NCBI GenBank assembly: GCA_013322215.1
Contig: JAAMEZ010000006.1
Location: forward strand, 62,001-126,000
Reading direction: 5' to 3'
DNA: 64,000 bases
Source of the DNA: Martinezella rhizogenes
GTDB lineage: Bacteria > Pseudomonadota > Alphaproteobacteria > Rhizobiales > Rhizobiaceae
Both the position numbers and the translations under genes were made by a program. Positions 39,601 through 48,933 of this stretch are shown one piece after another (within the stretch, counting starts at the first letter, position 1; the number at the start of each line of letters is the position of its first letter). The notes beneath the pieces are model-generated. The model saw only the letters and a program-made list of their open reading frames with translations. It had not been told where the DNA came from and searched no databases.

Positions 39601-42600
39601 ACCGTCTCCGGTCACGCCGAACGCGTTGCCGATACGCTCGAAGGCAAGACACGGGCGCTCTCTGATGTGCTGACCTCCGGCCAGTCGCGCCTCGAAGCAA
39701 CGCTCGCCAACCGCGCCGAGGCGATCACCAACGCATTCAGCAGCAACCACAACGCCCTGGCCGACGCACTGGACGACAAGGCAATGGCTCTCGCCATTTC
39801 GCTCTCCGACACCCAGTCGCGGCTTGAGGATACGGTATCAAGCCGTCTCGATGCCCTCTCCGAAACCGTTGCCGGCACTCACGACAAGATCGTCAATAGC
39901 CTCGACGACCGGACGATGGCCCTGGCTATCGCCCTTTCGGAAAACCATGCGAAACTCGAAGACACTCTTACCAACAGCGCCAAGGCCATTGCCCATACCG
40001 TCACCAGCGGCCATGAAGCACTGACCAACACGCTCGACGACAAGAGCATGGCCTTCGCAATCTCGCTCGCTGAAAACCAGAACCGCTTCGAAAGCGCCCT
40101 GGAAGAAAGGGCCAACGCACTTCTCGACAGCGTCTCCGGCGCTGAATCCCGCGTCGCCGGCGCCTTTGGCGACAAGGCGGATGCCATCCGCGCCGCCTAT
40201 AGCGAAAACCAGGATCGCCTCGACCGCTCGCTCACCGCCCATACCGACGCTCTCTCCGAAATGCTCGGCAGCAACAGTGATCGCGTCGAAACCGTTCTCG
40301 GCACCACGACCCGTCAGCTCGAAAACACACTCGGCGCCGGTCTGTCGCAAATGGACCAGAACCTGGCCTCGGCCTATGAGCGTATGCGCTCCACGCTGGA
40401 AGACCGCAGCAATGCCATCAACCTCGCTCTGCGCGACGCTCATACGCAGATCGACAACACACTGATGGAACAGACGACTGCCATTGGCACCTCGATCGCC
40501 ACCAGCGCCAGCATGCTGGAAATGTCGCTCGAAGATCGCGAAGCGTCGCTGCGCCAGACCATCGACACCAGCGCAAGGACGTTGGAAGAGCGCCTGAACA
40601 GCGGTGCGGGCGACATTGCCGGCCGTATCCAGCAGGCCGCAGGCGACATCGCGCGCTCGGCCGAAACCTTCTCGTCCAACCTCAATCAGTCGATCGACGG
40701 CATGACGAACCGCTTTGCCGAGACCGGCTCGCGAGTCGAGGCCAGCCTGTCGGCTCTCGAAAATCGCATCAACGAAGGCGTTACCGGCGTTGCCGCCCAG
40801 GTCGATGCTGCCGGCAACCGCCTCTCCGATACGTTGGCGAGCGGCGCAGCAAAGATCGACGACAGCGGCAGCCAGGCATCCGCCCGCATCGAAGAGCGCC
40901 TCTCGACCATGGATCGCGCCCTCAATGTCGGCCTTGAAGCCGTCAATCGCACGATCGAAGGCAAGGCCGCCAATCTGGCCACCACGCTGCGCACGGCTGT
41001 TGCCGATGCCGCGCAAGGCATGGACACGGAAGCGACACGCACGGCCGATCTGCTCGCCAACACCGGACAGCAGTTCGCCGAAAACCTCGGCAGCCACAGC
41101 GATGCTTTCGCACGCGCCATGACCGATCGCTCCAACGACCTTGTCAACCGCGTCTCGGAAACGCAGAACCGGTTGGCAAGCCAGGCTGCAGCCGTTGCCC
41201 AGACCTTCTCGGAAGCAGGCAATGCGATCGTCAACAAGGTCGCCGAAGCCGAAGGCCTCGTCAGCAACCAGGTCAATACGATCTCGCAGGCCCTGTCTTC
41301 GGCGGAACAGTCGCTGGAAGCGCGCGGTGCGGCTATCAGTAACACGCTGGCCGGTGGCAGCGCGCAGATCGCCTCCACCATGTCTCAGGTCGAGCGTGCG
41401 CTCGAGGAGCGCAGCACGGCGATCCGCAGCTCACTGGAAGAGCGTGCCCGTGAAATCGACTCCACGCTTGCCGATGTCGACAAGGCGCTGGATGCCCGTG
41501 GCTCCTCCATCCGCACTTCGCTCGACGAGCGCACTCGCGAGCTGAATTCGATGCTGGCCGGACGCTCTACCGAGCTGTCGCGCCTGATCGATGAAAAGGC
41601 TCGCCCGATCGTCGATCGCTATGCGGCAACGGGTCAGGAAGCCGCAGCCCTCATCTCGGCTGCAGCCCAGGAGAGCACCGAACGTCTGCGCGCCGAAAAC
41701 GCCGCCCTCATCAACGCGATTTCATCGCGCACGGAGCATGCGGTCAGCACGGTCAGCGCACTCGAAAATAACCTGCTTGCGAGCGTCAACGGCATCATCG
41801 CTCGCCTGGCGGACAACAACTCGGCGATCGCCGGCCTGCTGTCCAACGCGGCGACCGAATTCGCAAACGTCGACGATCGCCTGACGGCAACCTCGACACG
41901 CTTCGCCGAATCCGCTGCGAAGGCCGGCGAGATGGTGTCGGCCTCCAGCCGCCTCCTCGAAGGCAAGGTCGACAAGCTGTCCGAGATCACCGGCCAGACC
42001 CTGTCGCAGGTCGGCAACATCGTTGGCCGCTTCGACGATCACTCCAAGGTGCTGTCGCAGGCTTCGCAGCTTCTGGGTGCTGCCCAGTCGAACCTGGTAT
42101 CGACCTTGGAAGAACGCGAAACCGCGCTGCAGAACCTGGCCGTTGGCCTCGTTCAGCGCTCGGAAGAGATCGAGAACACCATGCGCGCCCTCGGCTCGAT
42201 GGTGGAAACCGCCTTCGACCGCGCGGAACAGCGCTCGAACCAGGTGACCGGCAATCTGCGCCAGGGCGTGCAATCGTCCTTTGCGGATATCGGCCGTGTT
42301 CTCTCAGACGCCGAGAAGCGCGCCGAGGATGCGGCAGAAAACATGCGCGGCGCCTTGCACAAGGCCGGCGAGGAGGCGAACCAGGCTATCGAAAGCACAT
42401 TCGCCAATGCCGAGCGCCGTTCCAGCGATCTCACCAACCGCCTGCGTGGCGGCCTGACGGCTTCGCTGTCCGAGGTCGAGCAGATGCTCGCCGATGCCGG
42501 TAAGACCTCCGACACGGCAGCCGAGCAACTGCGCGAAACGCTGCGTGTTGCCGTCGATGACGCGATCGGCCGCTTCGCCGGCGCAACGGACGAGATCCGC

Positions 42601-43542
42601 CGCTCGGCCGGTGATATCCGCCGCGAACTCGACCTTACCCGCAGCGAACTGAAGCGTGGTGCCTTTGACCTTCCGGAAGAAGCAAAGGAAAGCGCCGCGG
42701 CCATGCGTCGCGCCGTTGCCGAACAGATCAAGGCCCTGCAGGACATCTCGCAGATCGTCGGCCGCTCGACGCAACAGCTGGAAATTTCCGAGCCTGCAGC
42801 CCGCGCGCTTGCGGATGCACAGCCCGCTCCGCGCCCGCAGCCCGCGGCGCCTGCACCGGCCGCCCCCCGGCCACAACAGCCTGCGCCGCAACAGCCGGCT
42901 CCACAGCAACCGGTCGCCCAGCAGCCTATGCAGCGGCCGGCACCGCAGCCGCAGCAGCCTTCGATCGAGTCCCTCGGCTTGCGTGGATCGATCCCAGCCG
43001 AGCGCCCGGCGGCACAGCCGCAGCGTCCGGCTGAAACAGCAGCTCCTGCCCGTCAGGAAGCAGCCGGCGGCGGCTGGATCAGTGATCTGCTTCGTGGCGC
43101 TTCGCGCGACGAAAATGCCGGTCTGCAGCCCGCACGCCAGACGACCGCGAAAGCCCCGGTGGAGCAGGCACCCGCTCCCACTGCGCGCAACCCGCGCCAT
43201 GTCGTGGAGTCGCTGAACTCGCTTTCGGTCGATATCGCCCGCGCCATCGATCATGACGCTTCGGTCGATCTGTGGCGCCGTTACCAGCGCGGCGAACGCG
43301 ACGTGTTCACCCGCCGCCTCTACACGCTCAAGGGCCAGCAGACCTTCGACGAAATCAAACGCAAGTACGACCGCGAGCCGGAATTCCGCACCGCAGTCGA
43401 TCGCTACATCGCCGATTTCGAAAAGCTGCTCGCAGATGTCGCACGCACCGATCGCGACAAGACGGTCACGCAATCCTATCTCACATCGGATACCGGCAAG
43501 GTCTACACCATGCTGGCGCACGCAGCGGGTCGCCTGAGCTGA
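36655..43542 (+). CDS. Giant membrane-anchored coiled-coil protein (apolipoprotein-like repeats)
   Basis: At 2,295 residues this is by far the largest gene here. Order: acidic/Pro-rich N-terminus (1-115), two membrane helices (about 119-142 and 153-177), an almost unbroken helical coiled-coil region (about 180-2050), a Pro/Gln-rich linker (about 2056-2105), and a conserved-looking C-terminal domain (about 2180-2295; SLSVDIARAIDHD, LWRRYQRGERDVFTRRLY). The coiled coil contains repeats starting L-D-D-K/R-T-M-A-L-A-I-A-L-S-E, 33 or 44 residues long, multiples of the 11-residue unit found in apolipoproteins. Homologues in Rhizobiales are annotated as kinesin-like or apolipoprotein-like, which says nothing of function. 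A structural role at the inner membrane is plausible. GAGG precedes the ATG. Confidence 0.9.
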   Translation: MANKKYIESVEDKAFQALDEALQIDFSDESLESRSGTTPDIPERNVSEPPKQPIKQSRDDAARTNGGARSSAAPATPPRPAEAPKNPNLAAANDGSRASSASILRALDGASQSHAVRNATIFSLFWIIGGAGLAFMLYGTQIRNIHSIADLAALPGVIACIVGIIVPVLLFYAFGMMISRAHDMRNAARSMAEVALRLVEPETVASERIMTVGQAVRREVSAMNEGIERTIARATELETLVHTEVNALERSYADNELRVRSLVHELGTERDAIVNHAERIRSSISGVHDQIKEDLSLATEEIAVRLSTSGEAFASMIDTRAAALMEKSDSAVQALGTLLSAKTDSLLQNLNASGLALSHEFDTRLESLSSTLSERGNALLGQFETRASTLDANTEKLNSALNERARQLNETLVARTREISESLTGGERSITGTLDNVLSRLNTALDEKGASFRQSLQSTADDAIMDIDLRSGFFEERFQSTIAQLSTTFDERVSEFTSAFDKRAGTLDTKLSESLTRINRSLGSNSDALEGILTSSIERLGSHLTDQSFALATTLATGQEVLESAIGSKANEITSALQNATTGISSALTSGTSELNTTLASHAGAFTSAVQGVTREVSTALQSGTEELTSAFTGRANEINNTLSARTSEITQALGSAHERVDAVMAARSNALFGALAENQSRFEQTLAERSEAITSAVSGSHEHLTAALDERTSMLAISLAESQLRLENTLASRADAINNAMTETHGRLADTLDDKTMALAIALSESQSRLEDTVSGHAEHVAGTLDAKTKELARALADGQARLESTVSGHAESVTNALDDRTMALAIALSESQARLEETVAGHADRVADTFEGKTSALAAALTSGQSRLEETLANRAEAIIKAFAGNHNALAEALDDRTMALAIALSESQSRLESTIAGHAESVASTLDDKTMALAIALSESQLRLENAVSGHAESVGATLDDKTMALAIALSEAQTRLEDTVSGHAERVADTLEGKTRALSDVLTSGQSRLEATLANRAEAITNAFSSNHNALADALDDKAMALAISLSDTQSRLEDTVSSRLDALSETVAGTHDKIVNSLDDRTMALAIALSENHAKLEDTLTNSAKAIAHTVTSGHEALTNTLDDKSMAFAISLAENQNRFESALEERANALLDSVSGAESRVAGAFGDKADAIRAAYSENQDRLDRSLTAHTDALSEMLGSNSDRVETVLGTTTRQLENTLGAGLSQMDQNLASAYERMRSTLEDRSNAINLALRDAHTQIDNTLMEQTTAIGTSIATSASMLEMSLEDREASLRQTIDTSARTLEERLNSGAGDIAGRIQQAAGDIARSAETFSSNLNQSIDGMTNRFAETGSRVEASLSALENRINEGVTGVAAQVDAAGNRLSDTLASGAAKIDDSGSQASARIEERLSTMDRALNVGLEAVNRTIEGKAANLATTLRTAVADAAQGMDTEATRTADLLANTGQQFAENLGSHSDAFARAMTDRSNDLVNRVSETQNRLASQAAAVAQTFSEAGNAIVNKVAEAEGLVSNQVNTISQALSSAEQSLEARGAAISNTLAGGSAQIASTMSQVERALEERSTAIRSSLEERAREIDSTLADVDKALDARGSSIRTSLDERTRELNSMLAGRSTELSRLIDEKARPIVDRYAATGQEAAALISAAAQESTERLRAENAALINAISSRTEHAVSTVSALENNLLASVNGIIARLADNNSAIAGLLSNAATEFANVDDRLTATSTRFAESAAKAGEMVSASSRLLEGKVDKLSEITGQTLSQVGNIVGRFDDHSKVLSQASQLLGAAQSNLVSTLEERETALQNLAVGLVQRSEEIENTMRALGSMVETAFDRAEQRSNQVTGNLRQGVQSSFADIGRVLSDAEKRAEDAAENMRGALHKAGEEANQAIESTFANAERRSSDLTNRLRGGLTASLSEVEQMLADAGKTSDTAAEQLRETLRVAVDDAIGRFAGATDEIRRSAGDIRRELDLTRSELKRGAFDLPEEAKESAAAMRRAVAEQIKALQDISQIVGRSTQQLEISEPAARALADAQPAPRPQPAAPAPAAPRPQQPAPQQPAPQQPVAQQPMQRPAPQPQQPSIESLGLRGSIPAERPAAQPQRPAETAAPARQEAAGGGWISDLLRGASRDENAGLQPARQTTAKAPVEQAPAPTARNPRHVVESLNSLSVDIARAIDHDASVDLWRRYQRGERDVFTRRLYTLKGQQTFDEIKRKYDREPEFRTAVDRYIADFEKLLADVARTDRDKTVTQSYLTSDTGKVYTMLAHAAGRLS
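38911..39768 (+). repeat. 429-bp tandem duplication inside the giant gene
   Basis: Two adjacent blocks of 429 bases (38911-39339 and 39340-39768) each encode three 33-residue units followed by one 44-residue unit (143 residues, 13 x 11). Unit starts are at 38911, 39010, 39109, 39208, 39340, 39439, 39538 and 39637; the pattern 99-99-99-132 repeats exactly. Further 132-base units follow at 39769, 39901 and 40033. Copies are similar in protein but differ at many third bases, so the duplication is old. Confidence 0.85.
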
Positions 43543-43565
43543 GATAGATAAAGGACGAATGCTTG

Positions 43566-43594
43566 ATCCCCGGCAGAAATGCCGGGGATTTTGA
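43566..43594 (+). terminator. Rho-independent terminator of the giant gene
   Basis: ATCCCCGGCA (43566-43575) pairs with TGCCGGGGAT (43580-43589), GAAA loop, followed by TTTTGATT. Confidence 0.88.
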
Positions 43595-43625
43595 TTCAAG
43601 GTATTCCTTAGGTTTTACGGCATGA

Positions 43626-43646
43626 AAATGGGCGGCTCAGCCGCCC
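43626..43646 (-). terminator. Probable terminator of the RcnB-like gene
   Basis: GGGCGG (43630-43635) pairs with CCGCCC (43641-43646) around CTCAG; on the minus strand ATTTTC follows. It lies 30 bases after the stop of the minus-strand gene. Confidence 0.65.
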
Positions 43647-43676
43647 TTGCTTTGTTTGGCAGCAGCTCCGCCCGGC

Positions 43677-44003
43677 TTATCGCGCTTCATGTACCTTCGA
43701 AATCAAACCGCTGGTAATACCCACAAGGAGGAAGTTGTTCTTGAGGCGAACCCAGTGATAGCCGCGCGGAGGCGCGGATAGCTGGTAGACGCGATAGTCG
43801 ATTTCCGTTGCGCGGCGGCGGTCGGAGGCCGACAGGCGGCGACCCTTGACCCAACCGCCCTTGCGGATGACGACCTTCTTCTTCACCACTTCCTTCTGGG
43901 CGACGACCTGCTTGCTGGCGGGTGCAGGCTTGACTTGCGCAGCCGCAGCCAGCGGCATCCCGATGATGGACGCCACAAGAAGGGCAGTGAAGATTTTTCT
44001 CAT
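43677..44003 (-). CDS. RcnB-like periplasmic protein
   Basis: A 108-residue protein with a signal peptide (MRKIFTALLVASIIGMPLAAAAQ, cut near residue 22), a Lys/Val-rich middle and a C-terminal region GYHWVRLKNNFLLVGITSGLISKV. The pattern Y-x-W-V-R...-NNF-L-V-x-x-x-x-G-L-I matches the RcnB family, one member of which limits nickel and cobalt export in E. coli; most members are of unknown role. GAGGAA seven bases before the ATG at 44003 decides the start. No metal transporter is nearby. Confidence 0.75.
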   Translation of the reverse strand: MRKIFTALLVASIIGMPLAAAAQVKPAPASKQVVAQKEVVKKKVVIRKGGWVKGRRLSASDRRRATEIDYRVYQLSAPPRGYHWVRLKNNFLLVGITSGLISKVHEAR

Positions 44004-44132
44004 TGGTTGTTTCCTCATTTCAGACTCTGCACGCGAACTTATCGTGACAGACATGAAACGAGTCTGACAGTCGAATTACAATTCCGTAATGGACGCGATT
44101 GCTTCGGTCAGGCGCCCGCTTCACGAGAAGTC

Positions 44133-45743
44133 TTATAGCTCATCGTAGTTAAACCAGTCGAAATCCGCCGTCTTCGCACGCCCCGAGGTATCAAAGGCAA
44201 ACATGCCGACGAAAGCGCCGGTGAAGGAGCCATGCTCGCCGCGGCCGCCTTCGTCCGAGATGACGCCAGCATCGAGCACAGGCCCGATGGCCTGCCATGC
44301 GCCCATGCCTTCGGCCTGCCAGAAGAACTGCAGGTCGTTGTCCCGCACTTCCATGGCAAGCTGGATCCGCCCATCCGGTACAGCGATGCCACCCTCGATC
44401 GGAAAACTCAGACGGCCGTTCGGATAGTCGCCCGGGCAGGTCATGATGGTGACGCAGCGGCCGAGCTTCTCATGTAAGGTCACTGCGATGGCATGCAGTT
44501 TGAAGCGATTGTAGTAATGCGTCAGGCCCGCAACCTGCTGATAAGTGTCAGGCTGGAAATCGACGACCGTTTCGGCGCGAAAACCGTGATGCTCCTGACG
44601 GCGGGCGACGAGCGATTGCTCGAACCAGGAACCGATGCTCTCGCGGGCGAAAAGCCTCAAATGGCCGGGGCGATCCGTCAGGCTGAAGATGCGCTCCGGT
44701 TGCGGCGTGCGCAACCACTGGAAATCCGCCGGCAATTTGCGCTCATCGAAATTGTAACCGCTGCGCCGGGGCTTTTCGATGCGCTGGGCACCGTTCAGGC
44801 CAGAGACATCGACATCGGGAACACCGGTGCCATTTTCTAGATAGAGCCACCCATCCTCTTTCCAGACGCATTTCTGCAAAGCCGTCTCTCGACCGAGCGT
44901 GCAGCGACGATGCGGCGACAGAGGCCGCCCGCAAAGATGCGTATGATAGAACTGCCCGTCATGTGTCTCGACATACTGGCCGTGGCCGGCACGCTGCAAT
45001 GCCGCTTCCGGATGATCCTTCGAGGTGATCAGGTGCTTGTTCGGATGCAATTCATAAGGACCGGCGATATCGCGGGAACGCGCCATGGTCACGGCATGAT
45101 CATAGCCTGTGCCGCCTTCCGCCGTGGTCAGATAGTACCAGCCATTGCGCTTGAAGAGATGCGGCCCTTCGACCAACCCAAGCTCCGTGCCAGCAAAGAT
45201 GTTCCTGATCGGGCCCTTCAGGGATTTTTCCACCGGATCCCATTCCTGCAGCAGGATGCCATCGAAGGCCGGCGTCTTCGGCGAGCCGCCATAGCTCTCG
45301 GTGCGGTGGTTCCATTGCATGTTGACGAACCACTTGCGGCCGTCGTCGTCGTGGAACAGCGAAGGATCGAAACCGGAGGAATTTACATAGGCCGGCTCGG
45401 ACCATTCGCCTTCGATGGTCGGCGACGTCACGATGTAATTATGGGCATCCTTGAAGTTGCCGTCATAGCGCTTGACGTCGGTATAGACGAGCCAGAACAG
45501 GCCATCCGCATAAGAGAGGCAAGGTGCCCAGATGCCGCAGCTGTCGGGTTCGCCGCGCATGTCGAGCTGCGATGCCCGCTCCAGCGGCCGCCTCACCAGG
45601 GTCCAGTTTACGAGGTCGCGCGAATGATGAATCTGCACGCCCGGATACCATTCGAATGTCGAGGTGGCGATATAATAGTCCTCGCCGACGCGGCAGATGG
45701 ATGGGTCGGGGTTGAAGCCCGGCAAGATCGGATTGCGGATCAT
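44133..45743 (-). CDS. Glycoside hydrolase family 43 (beta-xylosidase/arabinosidase type)
   Basis: A 536-residue, probably cytoplasmic (no signal peptide) glycosidase. The N-terminal five-bladed propeller (about 1-320) carries the three GH43 acids: the base Asp13 in GFNPDPS, the modulating Asp in SSGFDPSLFHDD and the acid Glu in GLVEGPHLF. The C-terminal beta-sandwich (about 335-536) is that of the long xylosidase subgroup. It likely releases xylose or arabinose from imported oligosaccharides. GGAGGAGAG precedes the ATG. It lies beyond a terminator from the rest of the sugar locus, so may have its own promoter or depend on readthrough. Confidence 0.88.
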   Translation of the reverse strand: MIRNPILPGFNPDPSICRVGEDYYIATSTFEWYPGVQIHHSRDLVNWTLVRRPLERASQLDMRGEPDSCGIWAPCLSYADGLFWLVYTDVKRYDGNFKDAHNYIVTSPTIEGEWSEPAYVNSSGFDPSLFHDDDGRKWFVNMQWNHRTESYGGSPKTPAFDGILLQEWDPVEKSLKGPIRNIFAGTELGLVEGPHLFKRNGWYYLTTAEGGTGYDHAVTMARSRDIAGPYELHPNKHLITSKDHPEAALQRAGHGQYVETHDGQFYHTHLCGRPLSPHRRCTLGRETALQKCVWKEDGWLYLENGTGVPDVDVSGLNGAQRIEKPRRSGYNFDERKLPADFQWLRTPQPERIFSLTDRPGHLRLFARESIGSWFEQSLVARRQEHHGFRAETVVDFQPDTYQQVAGLTHYYNRFKLHAIAVTLHEKLGRCVTIMTCPGDYPNGRLSFPIEGGIAVPDGRIQLAMEVRDNDLQFFWQAEGMGAWQAIGPVLDAGVISDEGGRGEHGSFTGAFVGMFAFDTSGRAKTADFDWFNYDEL

Positions 45744-45785
45744 GAAACTCTCCTCCGGAGACCACGACAAGCGGCAATAAGGGAA

Positions 45786-45812
45786 AACGCCCGGGACTTT
45801 GCCCGGGCGCTT
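45786..45812 (-). terminator. Terminator between aldo/keto reductase and GH43 genes
   Basis: CGCCCGGG (45788-45795) pairs with CCCGGGCG (45802-45809); on the minus strand TTTTCCC follows. It lies 12 bases after the aldo/keto reductase stop. Confidence 0.8.
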
Positions 45813-45820
45813 TATGATGA

Positions 45821-46852
<1,032 letters not shown>

Positions 46853-46921
46853 GGTGGAATTCCTTCGAGATGAAAAAGCGCACGGGTTGTTCACCCGCGC
46901 GCAAACTAGCTCTTCCTGCGC

Positions 46922-48055
46922 TTACTTCAAGAGCGCCTGCGCCTCTTCGATGCCGAGAGCTGCCGGCTGCGTGCAGGTCGTGCTGAGATCGATGAAACGA
47001 CCTTCCTCGCCGGACTTCAGGATCGAGGTCATGACGTCGACGCCGTGCAAAGTGCGGTCGAGCGAGCAACGCGCATCCCGGCCGTCGATCAACGATGCAG
47101 CAAGATCGGCAAGGCCGGCCGTGCGATAGTTGGCACGCGAACCGTTCGGGCTTTCCTGATTGACGATGCCGAAAGGATGCGCCCAGTTTTCCAGTGGCTT
47201 GATGTCCTTGTCGCGGCCGCTTGCCTCGACGGTGCCGCCGAAGAAGTTCGGGTCGGGCACATAGAGCGAGCCCTCGGTGCCGTAGAGTTCCATATTGGCA
47301 TGGCGGTGCGACCAGACATCCCAGCTCGCCGTCAGCGTGATCCGGGCGCCGCTGACGAATTCGAGCAGCGCCTGGATCGTCGTCGGCGTCTTCACCGGGA
47401 TGATCTCGCCATTGCGCGGCTGGCTGGTGATCGTGCGGGTCGGCGATGCCATGGAGGTCATCGCCCCCACGCGCTTCACCGGACCGATCAGGTTGATGAG
47501 GTTGGCGACATAATAGGGGCCGAGATCGAGGATCGGGCCGCCGCCAGGCAGGAAGAAGAAATCCGGGTTCGGATGCCACATTTCCATGCCGGGGCTCATC
47601 ACATGGCACGAGCCGGAGGTGATCCGGCCGATGCCGCCGTCATCGATGAACTTGCGCGCGAGCTGATGCGCGCCGCCGAGGAAGGTATCGGGAGCGCAGC
47701 CGACGGCGAGCCCCTTTTCCTTGGCGATGCGACGCAGCTCTTCGCCCTGCTCTAGCGTCAGCACGAGCGGCTTTTCGGAGTAGACGTGCTTGCCCGCTTC
47801 GAGGATGCGCTTGGAAACCGGGAAATGCGCATCCGGAATGGTCAGGTTGACGATGACGTCGAGCTCGTCATTGGCGAGCAGTTCGTCGATGGTCTGGGCC
47901 TTGACCTTGTATTCCTCGGCGCGCGCACGCGCCGCTTCCATGTTGATGTCAGCGCAGGCCAGCACCTTCAGGCCCTTGAAGAGCGGTGCAAGCGAGAAGT
48001 AGGTGGTCGAGATGTTGCCGCATCCGATGATGCCGACGCCAAGTTCCTTAGCCAT
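46922..48055 (-). CDS. Gfo/Idh/MocA family sugar dehydrogenase
   Basis: A 377-residue NAD(P)-dependent oxidoreductase. The Rossmann motif VGIIGCGNIS is at the N-terminus, with YSEKPLVLTLEQG (the conserved E-K-P, whose lysine is catalytic) near residue 95 and GGGPILDLGPYYV near 180. Such enzymes oxidise sugars, inositols or amino-sugar derivatives, often at carbon 3 to a keto-sugar. Eleven bases separate it from the upstream isomerase, so they form a unit. Confidence 0.88.
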   Translation of the reverse strand: MAKELGVGIIGCGNISTTYFSLAPLFKGLKVLACADINMEAARARAEEYKVKAQTIDELLANDELDVIVNLTIPDAHFPVSKRILEAGKHVYSEKPLVLTLEQGEELRRIAKEKGLAVGCAPDTFLGGAHQLARKFIDDGGIGRITSGSCHVMSPGMEMWHPNPDFFFLPGGGPILDLGPYYVANLINLIGPVKRVGAMTSMASPTRTITSQPRNGEIIPVKTPTTIQALLEFVSGARITLTASWDVWSHRHANMELYGTEGSLYVPDPNFFGGTVEASGRDKDIKPLENWAHPFGIVNQESPNGSRANYRTAGLADLAASLIDGRDARCSLDRTLHGVDVMTSILKSGEEGRFIDLSTTCTQPAALGIEEAQALLK

Positions 48056-48066
48056 GTGGAAGTGCC

Positions 48067-48828
48067 TCAAAAGCTCTTGAAGGATGCGATGGAGCGCGTG
48101 ATCAGGCGATCGACATCGCTCGGATTGTCATGTTCGACGACGAAGTGCTTGGCCCTTGTGCCGGCGAGCGCCTTGAGCAGCTTTGCCCACGGAACCGTGC
48201 CGTGGCCGACATCGGCCCAGCCGTCTTCGTTCTTGTTTTCGCCAGCCGGCGCGATGTCCTTGACGTGAACGGCCGTGATGCGCGGACCGAGCTTTTCGAT
48301 CCAGGCGAAGGGATCGCCGCCGCCACGGATGACCCAGGCGATATCGGCTTCCCAGGAAATATCCGGAGCACCTTCGAAGATCTGCTCGATCGGCAGCGAG
48401 CCGTCGGCCTGCTTGACGAATTCGAAATCGTGGTTGTGCCAGCCGAATTCGAAGCCCGCATCCTTGTAGGGCTTGCTCATTTCATGCAGGCGCTTGCCGA
48501 ATGCACGCCAGCCGGCCGCATCGCTCGGACGCTGATCGGCGCCGATATGCGGCGCATAGATCGAATCCATGCCGAGGGTCTTGGCGATGGTCAGCGACTT
48601 CTGCACTTCGCCGTCGAGGAAATCCGGGCTGAAATGGCCGCTTGCCATCCGCAGGCCGTTCTTGTCGAGCTCGGCGCGCAGGGTCTTGAGGCCTGTCTCG
48701 TCGAGATCGGCATAGATGCCGCCGAAGCCTTCGACTTCGGCATAGCCGGCCTTGCCGAGCTTTACGAAGATCTCCGAATAGGGCTGGAAATTGCGGGCGC
48801 TATAAAGCTGAAATCCAAGTTTCGTCAT
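48067..48828 (-). CDS. Sugar phosphate isomerase/epimerase (xylose isomerase-like TIM barrel)
   Basis: A 253-residue TIM-barrel protein of the AP endonuclease 2/xylose isomerase-like superfamily, with EVEGFGGIYADLDE near the N-terminus, FGWHNHDFEF and WEADIAWVIRGGGDP in the middle, and VHVKDIAP near the end; His and Glu/Asp in these bind a divalent metal. It lies between beta-mannosidase and the Gfo/Idh dehydrogenase. Proteins of this type that accompany Gfo/Idh enzymes often act on keto-sugars or keto-glycosides; the exact reaction is not known. Confidence 0.85.
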   Translation of the reverse strand: MTKLGFQLYSARNFQPYSEIFVKLGKAGYAEVEGFGGIYADLDETGLKTLRAELDKNGLRMASGHFSPDFLDGEVQKSLTIAKTLGMDSIYAPHIGADQRPSDAAGWRAFGKRLHEMSKPYKDAGFEFGWHNHDFEFVKQADGSLPIEQIFEGAPDISWEADIAWVIRGGGDPFAWIEKLGPRITAVHVKDIAPAGENKNEDGWADVGHGTVPWAKLLKALAGTRAKHFVVEHDNPSDVDRLITRSIASFKSF

Positions 48829-48933
48829 CGATAGTCCTCCAATGGCCTCCGGGCCGTCTGTCTTGGGCTTGTGGCCCCGAAAGCGCCGCCACTGCGGCGC
48901 GATAGCTCAATTCATCAGTTGTTTGACCGCCAG

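Noticed and set aside
38278..39750. A 490-codon minus-strand frame with repeats
   Set aside because: It mirrors the repeated region of the giant coiled-coil gene on the other strand; the repeats and codon use favour the plus strand.
38911..40164. Regularly spaced repeats resembling a CRISPR array
   Set aside because: The repeats are 99 or 132 bases with no unique spacers and stay in frame inside a coding region.
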